DNA from: Iocasia fonsfrigidae
GTDB lineage: Bacteria > Bacillota > Halanaerobiia > Halanaerobiales > DTU029
DNA length: 64,000 nucleotides
Reading direction: 5' to 3'
Assembly (NCBI RefSeq): GCF_017751145.1
Contig: NZ_CP046640.1
Span: 724,137 to 788,136, forward strand
Positions 52,168 through 60,257 of this stretch are shown here, piece after piece. The notes beneath the pieces were generated by a model, which was not told where the DNA came from, searched no databases, and worked only from the letters and a program-made list of their open reading frames with translations. The number at the start of each line of letters is the position of its first letter. Position 1 is the stretch's first letter. The translations under genes were made by a program, and so were the position numbers.

Positions 52168-52310
52168 GTGTTTTATTGATTTTTTGTATAAAAAGGTATA
52201 TTTAATCAAGGAATAGCTAAAGCGGCTTTATTAGAAACTAAAGAAGCAGGTATTCAAGCCAATTAATTCTTATTATTTCCATTAAGGCCTTTTTAATATG
52301 TAACTACAGC

Positions 52311-52338
52311 AGGATATTGACAGTAAATGTAGAATGTA
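52311..52338 (+). promoter_or_regulatory. Sigma-H-like promoter of the two-component genes
   Basis: GCAGGATAT (AGGA at 52311) and TAGAATGTA (GAAT at 52332) show the common 21-nt offset. The response regulator starts 37 bp further on. Confidence 0.55.
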
Positions 52339-52374
52339 GTTTTTAAGTCATTATAATTAAGGGATGGGGTTTTT

Positions 52375-53067
52375 ATGGCCAGGAAAATATTAGTGGTTGA
52401 TGATGAAGAGAAGATACGTAGAGTTAGCAGGGCATTTTTAGAAAATGAAGGATATCAGGTCAGGACTGCTGCTGATGGTTTGGCTGCCCTGAAGATGGTT
52501 GCTGAATATAAGCCAGATCTCCTTGTGCTTGATTTAATGCTGCCTGGTATTAGTGGTGAAGAGGTCTGTCAGAGGATAAGAAACAGCTATAATTTGCCGA
52601 TAATAATGCTAACTGCTAAAGGGACAGAGGCTGATAAGATTAAGGGGTTTCAATATGGTGCTGATGATTACCTGGTAAAACCCTTTAGTCTTAAGGAACT
52701 GACTATGAGGATTAGGGCGGTTTTGCGCCGTGGTAGTAGTGATCTCCCAAGGGCTGATGTCCTGGTTTATAATAATGGTTTGATAAGAATCTATCCAGAA
52801 AAGATGATAGTTGAACAGGAAGGGGAAACAGTTGATTTAACTAAAACAGAGTTTGATATTTTCTATTTTTTAGCCAGTAATCCCGGTCGTGTCTTTAATA
52901 GGGATAAGATAGCTGAAAGGGTAATGGGAATAGAATTTACAGGGTTTGATAGGACCATAGATGTCCATATAAAGAATATCAGGAAGAAACTAAAGTTAAA
53001 ACGAGGCCAACTTATTGAGACAGTTTACGGTGCTGGCTATAAGTTCAGGGATGATTTAAATGAGTAA
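52375..53067 (+). CDS. OmpR/PhoB-family response regulator
   Basis: This 230-aa DNA-binding regulator has a receiver domain (1-120) with acidic pair D9-D10, phosphoacceptor D53 (LLVLDLMLPG), Thr of MLTAK and Lys of LVKPFS. The C-terminal winged helix (about 130-228) carries LTKTEFDIFYFLASNPGRVFNRDKI and TIDVHIKNIRKKL ... ETVYGAGYKF. It overlaps the kinase gene by 8 bp and so is the partner of that kinase. Its likely target is the Spy/CpxP-like gene downstream, which has a -10 box without a good -35 box, as is usual for activated promoters. Confidence 0.95.
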   Translation: MARKILVVDDEEKIRRVSRAFLENEGYQVRTAADGLAALKMVAEYKPDLLVLDLMLPGISGEEVCQRIRNSYNLPIIMLTAKGTEADKIKGFQYGADDYLVKPFSLKELTMRIRAVLRRGSSDLPRADVLVYNNGLIRIYPEKMIVEQEGETVDLTKTEFDIFYFLASNPGRVFNRDKIAERVMGIEFTGFDRTIDVHIKNIRKKLKLKRGQLIETVYGAGYKFRDDLNE

Positions 53068-54451
53068 ACTGGGTTTTAAAATATTTTTAATAATATTACT
53101 AATAGCTCTAGGTGGTCTTCTTTTTACCAGCCTTTATTTAAACATTAGCATTAACCGTAATTTTACTAATTACCTGTACCAGGATAGGAAAGAAAAAATT
53201 GAACAGTTAATTGGATTATTGAAAGATAGTTATCAGGCAGAGCATAACTGGTTACAGGGACGCTTGCTAACAGCCAATTTTGCTAAAACAAATGACCTTT
53301 CTTTAATCCTGGAAGACAGGGTAGGTAATATACTATATCATTATGATAATCATATGATGGGACCAGGTATGATGCAGCAGCATGGTATGATGAATAGAAG
53401 AAGGACTCCTATTGACGACAGTCGTTTCCCCGCGGAGATATTTAAAATAGAGATTAATGGGAATAGAGTAGGGACACTCTACTGGTACCGGGATAGAGAG
53501 TATAGTAATTTATCAGAAGCAGCCAGTTTCTTTATTAAGAAGATTAATGCTGGTATCCTGATAGCGGGAATACTGGTAGCCCTGATTACGATTGTTATTA
53601 GTCTATTTTTTTCCCGTTACTTGACTACTCCCTTGCTAAAGATGAATAGGATAGCCCAGCGAGTCGCTGAAGGTGATTTTAATCATCATCTTATTGTTAA
53701 AGGAAATGATGAGCTGGCTGAACTGGGTAATTCGATAAATGAAATGACAGACAAACTAAACTACCTGGAAAGGATAAGGCGGGAGTCTACAGCTGACCTG
53801 GCTCATGAGCTGAGAACCCCCTTAACTACTATTAAGAATTACCTAGAGGCAGTTACAGCAGGGGTCTGGCAGTTTAATAATGAAACCGCTGCCGAGATAG
53901 AGGAGGAATTAGATAGACTGGTCAGGCTAGTTAATCGTCTGGGGGAATTATCGGAGGCGGAAAAAGGTGTTGTTAAAGGAAAATTGAAGCCTATTGATTT
54001 ATCAGAAATTTTTCCAGAACTGCTTGAACATTTCAGGCCGCTGGCAGTCAATAGGGGTATAGATTTAGTCCTTAAAGAGGCTGCAGAAAACTGTTTTATT
54101 AAAGGTAATAGGGACAGTATTGAGACAATTGCAAATAACCTCCTTTCTAATGCTTTAAAATATACCCTGCCTGGGGGAAGGGTTGAGATGAGACTAGCTA
54201 AGACTGATACTCAGGTCTGTTTATCTGTAACCGATACTGGTCTAGGGATTTCTGCTGAGGATTTACCTTATATATTTGAAAGGTTTTATAGGACTGACAG
54301 GTCGCGCTCCAGTAAAACGGGTGGTACTGGTATAGGACTGACCATAACTAAAGAGCTTGTCAGGGGTATGGATGGGGAGATTAAAGCATTAAGTGAGGGG
54401 GAAAATAAAGGTAGTACCTTTACAATTATCTTTCCATTAATAACAAAGTGA
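53060..54451 (+). CDS. Membrane sensor histidine kinase with Met/His-rich sensor loop
   Basis: The 463-aa protein has a first membrane span (about 6-27), an extracytoplasmic sensor of about 135 residues, and a second span (about 165-188, INAGILIAGILVALITIVISLFF). HAMP follows (RYLTTPLLKMNRIAQRVAEGDF), then the H box ADLAHELRTPL with phosphorylated His near residue 249. The N, G1 and G2 boxes follow (NNLLSNALKYT, DTGLGISAEDL, TGGTGIGLTI). The sensor contains HMMGPGMMQQHGMMNRR, a Met/His-rich loop suited to bind copper or another soft metal. Together with a Met/His-rich Spy-like protein this suggests an envelope or metal-stress system. Confidence 0.93.
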   Translation: MSKLGFKIFLIILLIALGGLLFTSLYLNISINRNFTNYLYQDRKEKIEQLIGLLKDSYQAEHNWLQGRLLTANFAKTNDLSLILEDRVGNILYHYDNHMMGPGMMQQHGMMNRRRTPIDDSRFPAEIFKIEINGNRVGTLYWYRDREYSNLSEAASFFIKKINAGILIAGILVALITIVISLFFSRYLTTPLLKMNRIAQRVAEGDFNHHLIVKGNDELAELGNSINEMTDKLNYLERIRRESTADLAHELRTPLTTIKNYLEAVTAGVWQFNNETAAEIEEELDRLVRLVNRLGELSEAEKGVVKGKLKPIDLSEIFPELLEHFRPLAVNRGIDLVLKEAAENCFIKGNRDSIETIANNLLSNALKYTLPGGRVEMRLAKTDTQVCLSVTDTGLGISAEDLPYIFERFYRTDRSRSSKTGGTGIGLTITKELVRGMDGEIKALSEGENKGSTFTIIFPLITK

Positions 54452-54474
54452 CTACGTCATTCTAAATTGTTCGA

Positions 54475-54706
54475 GAATAATTTTAATTCTTCCGCTTGTC
54501 GTGCGCCACAGGCACTCCGTATCTGACCAAACCATACGAGAACAGTTTAAGGTTGCACTCCGGCATCCGTGCCTCTGTTCTCTGTCACAACTTTTTACTT
54601 CAAAGCATAGAGTCACGCTATGAAGCAAAGCTTCAAGCCGTGCTTCTAATGTTCCGGCGTCCTGCCACCACAAAAAGTTAGAGTCGCTACAGAATTAAAA
54701 TTATTC
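54475..54706. repeat. Large multi-branched palindrome (variable-arm family, copy D)
   Basis: Outer arms GAATAATTTTAATTCT (54475-54490) and its complement (54691-54706) enclose AACTTTTT (54589-54596) / AAAAAGTT (54672-54679), a GAGAACAG / CTGTTCTC pair and small hairpins. Unpaired parts CCGCTTGTCG, CACTCCGGCATCC, TCCGGCGTCCTGCC and AGAGTCGCT recur from copy B while the arm sequences are different. It starts 24 bp after the kinase gene and might also stop transcription. Confidence 0.82.
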
Positions 54707-54843
54707 ATATACAATTTACTTATCCACAATTTCAAAATCACATAATTCCTAGTAGACGTTAAAAAAAGTAGATTAAATTCATATTTCCTTCACAATTATC
54801 TCCTATAATATAATTAAAGAATTTTAAACAAGGAGATGATAGA

Positions 54844-55356
54844 GTGAGAAAGAAAATATTAATTACTGCTTTAATGGCATTGATATTGGCACTGGGAGTA
54901 TCCAGTTATAGTCTGGCCTATGGAGGAGGTCCAGCGTTTAGGCCGGGGGGCGGCTTTATGCATTATGGTATGCATCATGGGCCAGGATATCAAGATAGGA
55001 ACCCTCTTGATTTGACTGAAGAACAGCAGACTCAGTTGAGAGAGCTGCAGGATGAACATTTTTCTCAAATGGAAGATAATCATCAGGAATTATTCGACCT
55101 TAATAATCAATTAAGGGAAGCTGTTTTTGCTGGTGGTGAGGAATTAATCAGTGGGCTTAAAGATAAGATTGGTTCCCTGGAAAATGAATTAACTGACCTA
55201 AGAGTTGATTACTGGAGAGGCCTACAGGATATTCTGACTGAAGAGCAACTACTGGAGATGGAAGAATGGTTTAATAAAGGAAGAGGATTTAGAGGTCGTG
55301 GAATGGGAATGGGGCTGTATGATAATGCCTATGGAATATGTCCATATATCTATTGA
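54844..55356 (+). CDS. Spy/CpxP-like (LTXXQ) periplasmic protein, Met/His/Gly rich
   Basis: The 170-aa protein starts at GTG with AAGGAGATGAT before it. A signal peptide (about 1-25, ITALMALILALGVSSYSLA) is followed by a Gly/Met/His-rich stretch (GGGFMHYGMHHGPGY). The helical domain has two LTXXQ-type motifs (LTEEQQTQLREL and LTEEQLLEMEEW) that define the Spy/CpxP family of periplasmic chaperones. The tail is again Gly/Met rich (GRGFRGRGMGMG). Such proteins act in the periplasm of diderm cells against envelope or metal stress. It lies downstream of the two-component genes and is probably controlled by them. The terminator at 55367 ends it. Confidence 0.85.
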   Translation: MRKKILITALMALILALGVSSYSLAYGGGPAFRPGGGFMHYGMHHGPGYQDRNPLDLTEEQQTQLRELQDEHFSQMEDNHQELFDLNNQLREAVFAGGEELISGLKDKIGSLENELTDLRVDYWRGLQDILTEEQLLEMEEWFNKGRGFRGRGMGMGLYDNAYGICPYIY

Positions 55357-55366
55357 TTTTGCTATC

Positions 55367-55431
55367 AAGTCCGGTTTTTACCGGGCTTTTTTATTTTTAT
55401 AAGATAGATCAATTGCTCTATCTTATAAAAA
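55367..55431 (+). terminator. Terminator of the Spy-like gene plus second hairpin
   Basis: AAGTCCGGT (55367-55375) and ACCGGGCTT (55380-55388) form a G-C-rich stem followed by T residues. Directly behind, TTTTTATAAGATAGA (55394-55408) and its perfect complement (55417-55431) form a second, AT-rich hairpin. Confidence 0.88.
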
Positions 55432-55451
55432 TAAAGTGCAGGGACTATTGC

Positions 55452-55479
55452 AGGAAATTAAACGTATATACTGAATATA
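55452..55479 (+). promoter_or_regulatory. Sigma-H-like promoter of the aryl-CoA ligase unit
   Basis: GCAGGAAAT (AGGA at 55452) and CTGAATATA (GAAT at 55473) match the Spo0H consensus best of all copies in the window. The leader to the ligase gene is over 200 nt and contains palindrome E. Confidence 0.6.
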
Positions 55480-55504
55480 TATATTATGGTTATCTATAAG
55501 AGTC

Positions 55505-55617
55505 TGTTCGAAAAGTATCAGTATATACCCGCCGGGGATTACATATCCCTTCACTCAACGGTAACACCTTAACTTTGCTTAGGGATATATAATCCCCTGT
55601 TTATACCTTTTCGAACA
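55505..55617. repeat. Nested palindrome (variable-arm family, copy E) in a 5' leader
   Basis: Outer arms TGTTCGAAAAG (55505-55515) and CTTTTCGAACA (55607-55617) and inner arms GGGGATTACATATCCCT (55534-55550) and AGGGATATATAATCCCC (55581-55597) form a two-step hairpin. The loop contains CACTCAACGG. It lies between the sigma-H-like promoter and the ligase gene, just as copy A lies in the leader of the giant operon. Confidence 0.78.
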
Positions 55618-55689
55618 CACACTATAATATATATGCTGATTATCCAGGATATAAATACATTTTATTATAAATGAAGGGAGTAGTGAGAA

Positions 55690-56991
55690 ATGGTCTGGAA
55701 TGAAAAATTTGAATGTATGCCGCGTGAGGAATTAAGTAGGTGGCAGGGAGAGAAATTGCATGAAATGGTAGAAAGGGTCTATCATAATGTGCCTTTTTAC
55801 CGCCAGAAAATGCAGGAGTTAAATGTAATACCTGAAGATATTCAGGGAGTAGAGGACCTTAAAAAATTACCTTTTACCACTAAACAGGATTTAAGGGATA
55901 ACTATCCCTATGGTCTTTTTGCTGTACCGGCAAGTGAGATTGTCAGGGTGCATGCCTCTTCAGGGACTACTGGTAAGCCAACAGTCGTTGGTTATACCAG
56001 ACGTGACCTGACAGTATGGTCTGAGGTAGTAGCCAGGACCTTAACCTGTGCTGGTATCGGTAAAAATGATTATATCCAGGTAGCCTACGGTTATGGTCTC
56101 TTTACAGGTGGTTTAGGGGTTCATTACGGTAGTGAAAAAGTAGGTGCTACTGTAATTCCTATTTCAGGTGGTAATACCAAAAAACAGCTGCAGTTAATGC
56201 ATGATTTCGGCAGTACAGCCCTGGCTTGTACCCCTTCTTATGCCCTCTATCTTGCTGAGGCAATGGAAGAAAAGGGAATAGACCCTGCTGAACTAAAATT
56301 GAAGACAGGGATCTTTGGGGCTGAACCCTGGACAGATAATATGAGAAAGACTATAGAAGAAAGATTACAGGTACAGGCTATCGATATCTATGGTTTGAGT
56401 GAGATAATCGGTCCTGGTGTTGCCAGTGAGTGTCAAAAGCAGAATGGTCTGCATATTAATGAAGACCACTTCATACCTGAAATTATAGATCCAGCTACTT
56501 TAGAAGTTCTGGGAGAAGGGGAGAAAGGTGAATTAGTTTTTACTACAGTAACTAAAGAAGGCCTGCCTTTACTACGGTATCGCACACATGACCTTACAAG
56601 GTTACATTATGATCAGTGTGCCTGTGGTAGAACCCTGGTAAGGATGGAGAAATGTCTGGGTAGGAGTGATGATATGCTGATTATCAGAGGGGTTAATGTC
56701 TTCCCTTCCCAGATTGAAAGTGTCCTCCTGGAAATGAGTGAAACAAAACCACATTATCTCTTAATTGTTGAACGCAAAAATAACCTGGATGTACTGGAGG
56801 TATGGGTTGAGGTTGAGGACCAATTTTTCTCAGATGAGATTAAAAAACTTGAAAAACTGAGTGAGAAAATAAAAGATAATCTGCAGAGTACTCTGGGCCT
56901 GTCAGCCAAAATCAAATTGGTCGAGCCCAAAACCCTGGAGCGAAGTGAAGGCAAGTCACAGAGGGTTATTGATAAAAGAGAATTATCTTAA
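55690..56991 (+). CDS. paaK: Phenylacetate-CoA ligase family enzyme
   Basis: This 433-aa member of the ANL family activates aryl acids such as phenylacetate or indoleacetate with ATP and CoA. Visible motifs are the phosphate loop [38 protein letters not shown] (AMP binding), [10 protein letters not shown], and the C-terminal [20 protein letters not shown] typical for Paa[11 protein letters not shown] near the end includes the late lysine. The length fits anaerobic PaaK proteins. It is followed 15 bp later by an ACT-domain protein, a combination that is common in anaerobes, where the ligase runs with indolepyruvate ferredoxin oxidoreductase in amino acid fermentation. Exact substrate unknown. 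Confidence 0.92.
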   Translation: MVWNEKFECMPREELSRWQGEKLHEMVERVYHNVPFYRQKMQELNVIPEDIQGVEDLKKLPFTTKQDLRDNYPYGLFAVPASEIVRVHASSGTTGKPTVVGYTRRDLTVWSEVVARTLTCAGIGKNDYIQVAYGYGLFTGGLGVHYGSEKVGATVIPISGGNTKKQLQLMHDFGSTALACTPSYALYLAEAMEEKGIDPAELKLKTGIFGAEPWTDNMRKTIEERLQVQAIDIYGLSEIIGPGVASECQKQNGLHINEDHFIPEIIDPATLEVLGEGEKGELVFTTVTKEGLPLLRYRTHDLTRLHYDQCACGRTLVRMEKCLGRSDDMLIIRGVNVFPSQIESVLLEMSETKPHYLLIVERKNNLDVLEVWVEVEDQFFSDEIKKLEKLSEKIKDNLQSTLGLSAKIKLVEPKTLERSEGKSQRVIDKRELS

Positions 56992-57006
56992 AAGGGGGGA
57001 TTAACC

Positions 57007-57432
57007 TTGTTTATTAAACAACTATCTGTTTTTCTGGAAAATAAATCAGGGCGGCTGACGGAATTGACTGATATTTTAGGTAAGGAAGGAATTAATATGT
57101 CAGCTTTGAGTATTGCTGAGACTTCTGAGTTTGGGATAATCAGGGTAGTAACATCTGACCCGGAGAAAGCCCTGAAGGTCTTAAAAGAAAATCATTTTTC
57201 TGTTAATCTGACTGATGTAATTTGCCTGGCTGCACCTAATGAACCTGGTGCCCTGGCCAGAGCTCTAAAGGTATTATCAAACAAGGGTATTAGTGTTGAG
57301 TATATGTATGCCTTTTCAACTGGTGACAAGGCCCTGGTAGTTATTCGAACAGAAAAACTGGCCGAGACTGTAGAAGCCTTAAAAGAACATAAGATGGAAC
57401 TCCTTAAGGCCAGTGAGTTATATGAAATATAA
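57007..57432 (+). CDS. Double ACT-domain protein paired with the aryl-CoA ligase
   Basis: The 141-aa protein starts at TTG behind AAAGGGGGGA. Two ACT domains are visible: residues 1-67 (QLSVFLENKSGRLTELTDILGKEGINMSALSIAET) and about 70-141 (ICLAAPNEPGALARALKVLSNKGISVEYMYAF). ACT domains bind amino acids, so this protein may adjust ligase activity to aromatic or branched amino acid levels. It is cotranscribed with the ligase. Confidence 0.9.
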   Translation: MFIKQLSVFLENKSGRLTELTDILGKEGINMSALSIAETSEFGIIRVVTSDPEKALKVLKENHFSVNLTDVICLAAPNEPGALARALKVLSNKGISVEYMYAFSTGDKALVVIRTEKLAETVEALKEHKMELLKASELYEI

Positions 57433-57458
57433 AAATAGCTAACATTATATTATTAGGG

Positions 57459-57486
57459 AGGAATAGAGAGAAAAACCTCGAAATAT
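57459..57486 (+). promoter_or_regulatory. Sigma-H-like promoter of the HD/DnaD/DnaC unit
   Basis: AGGAATA at 57459 and GAAATAT at 57480 show the same 21-nt offset. The HD-domain gene starts 45 bp downstream, at 57531. Confidence 0.5.
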
Positions 57487-57530
57487 ATATATGGAAGCAA
57501 TAAAGAGAATCGATAAAGGGGCAACAGTGA

Positions 57531-58808
57531 ATGGAGAATAAGGAATACAGTATTTCACTCTATAAGATTCTTAAGTCTTTTTCATCTGCAATGGACTTAA
57601 TAAGTACAGAGGTGGTAGGTCACCACAAAAAGGTAGCCTATATCTGTTATGTCCTCGGCCTGGAACTGGGGCTGAAACCACTGGAGTTAAAAGACCTGAT
57701 TTTTGCTGCCTTGATCCATGATATTGGGGTTTTTTATCTGGATCAGAATTTCAGTGACCTGGCCTTTGACAGCAGGAGTAATCTCCACGCAGAGGTTGGT
57801 TATCAATTAAGCAGGGATTATTTCCCCTCTAAAAGGGTCGCCAAGATAATTAAATACCATCATGTAGAATGGTCTGAACAGGGCCAGCTTGATGAAGGGG
57901 ATATTCTCTATATTAGTAGTATATTATTCCTGGCTGATCGGATCTGTACACTCCTTAATGGTAATGATGGCAGGGAAATACTCAATAGGGTCTCTTTTAT
58001 TGTAGAAAAGATTAACTCCCTGGCTGGTCAAAGGTTTTATCCTCCTGCCGTAGAGGCCTTTAATAAGGTAGCTGACAGGGAGTATTTCTGGCTGGATTTA
58101 ACCAGTAACCAGGAGATAACAAGGAAATTTGATAGTTTAGAGCTTATAAACCAGGAATATATTGATTTAGATATTCTCTTAGATATCAGTCAGTTAATCA
58201 GTTATATAATTGATTTTAGGAGTCCCTTTACTGCTACCCATTCAATGGGTGTAGCGGCGGTCTCTGAAAAACTGGCAGCAGATACGGGTTATGGTGGTAG
58301 TGAATGTAAGATGATGCGTATTGCTGGATATTTACATGATATAGGGAAACTGGCTGTGCCTTTAGCTATCCTTAATAAACCTGGTAAATTGAAAAAGGAT
58401 GAATGGCAAATTATGAAGACCCATACATATTATACATATAGAGTGCTGGCCCAGGCTGAGGAATTAAGTGTGATTAGAGACTGGGCGGCTTTTCATCATG
58501 AGACATTAAAGGGGGACGGTTATCCCTTTCATTTAAAGGCTGGACAATTGTCAAGGGGTTCTCGTATTATGTCCGTGGCAGATGTTTTTACTGCCTTAAC
58601 TGAAGATAGACCCTACCGGGATAGTATGTCTAAAGAAAAGGTCTTAGAAATATTAGCAGAGATGCTTAGCAACCAAAAACTTGATCAGGATATTGTTGCA
58701 ATAGTAAGGGATAGTTATAGTGAGTATTCTTCCATAAGGTTACAGGCCCAGCTTAAAGCAATTAAACATTATAATGAATTTAAGCAGAGGATTAATAAGA
58801 GCTTATAA
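57531..58808 (+). CDS. Double HD-domain (HD-GYP-like) phosphodiesterase
   Basis: The 425-aa protein has two HD domains. The first (about 25-185) reads LIHDIGVFYLD and has YHHVEW. The second (about 230-410) has HSMGVAAVS, GYLHDIGKLAVP, FHHETLKGDGYPF (the GYP motif) and VADVFTALTEDRPYR. This order and these motifs fit HD-GYP enzymes that break down cyclic di-nucleotides such as c-di-GMP in the cytoplasm. No sensor or membrane part is attached; the first HD copy has the metal pair but lacks GYP, so it may be regulatory. ATG 57531 follows AAGGGG. It is the first gene of a unit with replication proteins, 14 bp before the DnaD-like gene. Confidence 0.88.
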   Translation: MENKEYSISLYKILKSFSSAMDLISTEVVGHHKKVAYICYVLGLELGLKPLELKDLIFAALIHDIGVFYLDQNFSDLAFDSRSNLHAEVGYQLSRDYFPSKRVAKIIKYHHVEWSEQGQLDEGDILYISSILFLADRICTLLNGNDGREILNRVSFIVEKINSLAGQRFYPPAVEAFNKVADREYFWLDLTSNQEITRKFDSLELINQEYIDLDILLDISQLISYIIDFRSPFTATHSMGVAAVSEKLAADTGYGGSECKMMRIAGYLHDIGKLAVPLAILNKPGKLKKDEWQIMKTHTYYTYRVLAQAEELSVIRDWAAFHHETLKGDGYPFHLKAGQLSRGSRIMSVADVFTALTEDRPYRDSMSKEKVLEILAEMLSNQKLDQDIVAIVRDSYSEYSSIRLQAQLKAIKHYNEFKQRINKSL

Positions 58809-58822
58809 TCGAGGTGTTAATC

Positions 58823-59482
58823 TTGAAGACAAATGAGATACCTGAGGGCTATGTTTTGATTCCTTCTTCTATATATGAAGATAATAGATTGAAGGCTCAT
58901 GAGATAGCCCTGCTTTCTACTTTATATAGTCAGCTGAAAAAAGGCCAGGATAGGATAACTATTGCCAATGAAAAGATATTAAAAACAGCTGGTCTTACCA
59001 AGGGTGAATATTTAAGTTCACTTAAAAAGCTGAAGGCCTTTGACTGGTTAATAGATGTCAAGGTAAATAAAATAGACACTTCTATAGTATTGAAAAATGA
59101 ACTTTCTAATGCTAAAGAGGATGAAATAGGTAGTAGAATTGCCAGGGCCTGGAATAAATATTTTGGTACCAGGTTAATCAAATATACTGATCTGGAAGAT
59201 TTATTAGACTTTGCAATAAACAGGGATATGGAAGAAGAACTCATCTTAAAGGTAATGGAATATAGTGGGAAAAAGGCTGATGGGGACCCGTTTTTGTACT
59301 GCCGGGCGATATTAATAAATTTAAGCAGGAATGGTGTCCTTACCCTTAAAGACTATGAAAAAAAGAAAGAGGAAAAAGGGGAGTTCCATAATGGCAAACA
59401 GATTTCAGGATTTAATAGAGAAAAAGATGGCCAGCATGAAGATGAAATCGCCAAAGGATACTATAAAAAAGGATACCGTTAG
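58823..59482 (+). CDS. DnaD-like replication initiation protein
   Basis: I chose TTG 58823 (219 aa), 6 bp behind GAGGTG; the GTG at 58814 lies in the ribosome site itself. The N-terminal part is a winged helix (EIALLSTLYSQLKKGQDRITIANEKILKTAGLTKGEYL region), as in DnaD or Rep-type initiators. The middle (about 100-175) fits a DnaD/DnaB-type helical domain (ARAWNKYFGTRLIKYTDLEDLLDF, LYCRAILINLSRNG). The last residues are GYYKKGYR. The 3' end overlaps the DnaC-like gene by 92 bp. In Firmicutes DnaD and DnaI/DnaC work together to load the replicative helicase, so the pair makes sense. Confidence 0.72.
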   Translation: MKTNEIPEGYVLIPSSIYEDNRLKAHEIALLSTLYSQLKKGQDRITIANEKILKTAGLTKGEYLSSLKKLKAFDWLIDVKVNKIDTSIVLKNELSNAKEDEIGSRIARAWNKYFGTRLIKYTDLEDLLDFAINRDMEEELILKVMEYSGKKADGDPFLYCRAILINLSRNGVLTLKDYEKKKEEKGEFHNGKQISGFNREKDGQHEDEIAKGYYKKGYR

Positions 59483-60242
59483 TAAATACTACACTGAAGA
59501 GGAAACCATCAAAAGAATTTATCAAGTGATTATTAAAAATAGTAATATACCACCTAAATTTAATGAGGCATCTTTTGCAAATTTTAATCTCTCTGAGATA
59601 AATTCTAAAAATAAGAGTAAGGTTGAAAGCCTGAAAAATTATGCGCGTAATATTAATCAGGCTGTGCAGATTCCCCAGTCAATCTATATGTTTAGTGAGT
59701 ATAATGGTTGTGGTAAAACACACCTGGCAATAGCTATTTTGAAACAGGCTGCCTGGCAGTATGCTGCCAACTTATATCATAAATCACCACTGAGGTATAA
59801 AAGACGCGGTATTGATATTAGTAATTTAGAACTGCTACCGATCTTTTTTATGAGTGAAAAGAACTATTTATATAAGAAGAAACTACTATTTAATAATGAA
59901 GATCAAAAGCTCCAGGAAGAAGTTCGAAAAATAGAGAGGATGGTTATCAGATCAGATTTACTGGTCATAGATGATTTCTTAAAGGAACGCAATACAGACT
60001 TTACCTTTAATGAGTTGACTTCCTGGATATGTTTGCGCTATGAACAGAATAAACCGGTAATTTTTACATCAAATATGGATTTTACTGACCTGGCTTTACG
60101 TAATAAAAATAATCCCTATTATAAGACAGATAATTTTAATAATGCTACTTATCTGGCCTCCAGAATAAGTGAGATGACTAAGGGATATAAATTTTATTTT
60201 TACAGTTCACCAGGTGATGATTTCAGGCAGAAGTCTTACTGA
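59391..60242 (+). CDS. DnaC/DnaI-like helicase loader ATPase
   Basis: The 283-aa protein starts at ATG 59391, which has AAGGGGAG before it, inside the 3' end of the DnaD-like gene. The AAA+ part (about 95-280) shows Walker A as YNGCGKTHLA, Walker B as DLLVIDDFLKER, sensor 1 in VIFTSNMDFTDL and an Arg in ASRISEM. The N-terminal 90 residues are Lys-rich (MANRFQDLIEKKMASMKMK) and probably bind the helicase or partner protein. It should load the replicative helicase. The insert between Walker A and B (LYHKSPLRYKRRGIDISN) is longer than in Bacillus DnaI. Confidence 0.8.
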   Translation: MANRFQDLIEKKMASMKMKSPKDTIKKDTVSKYYTEEETIKRIYQVIIKNSNIPPKFNEASFANFNLSEINSKNKSKVESLKNYARNINQAVQIPQSIYMFSEYNGCGKTHLAIAILKQAAWQYAANLYHKSPLRYKRRGIDISNLELLPIFFMSEKNYLYKKKLLFNNEDQKLQEEVRKIERMVIRSDLLVIDDFLKERNTDFTFNELTSWICLRYEQNKPVIFTSNMDFTDLALRNKNNPYYKTDNFNNATYLASRISEMTKGYKFYFYSSPGDDFRQKSY

Positions 60243-60257
60243 CAAGGGGGACCATAA

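Noticed and set aside
54452-54681. Open frames on both strands behind the kinase gene (61 and 73 aa)
   Set aside because: They lie fully in palindrome D, have no ribosome site and mirror each other because of the inverted repeat.
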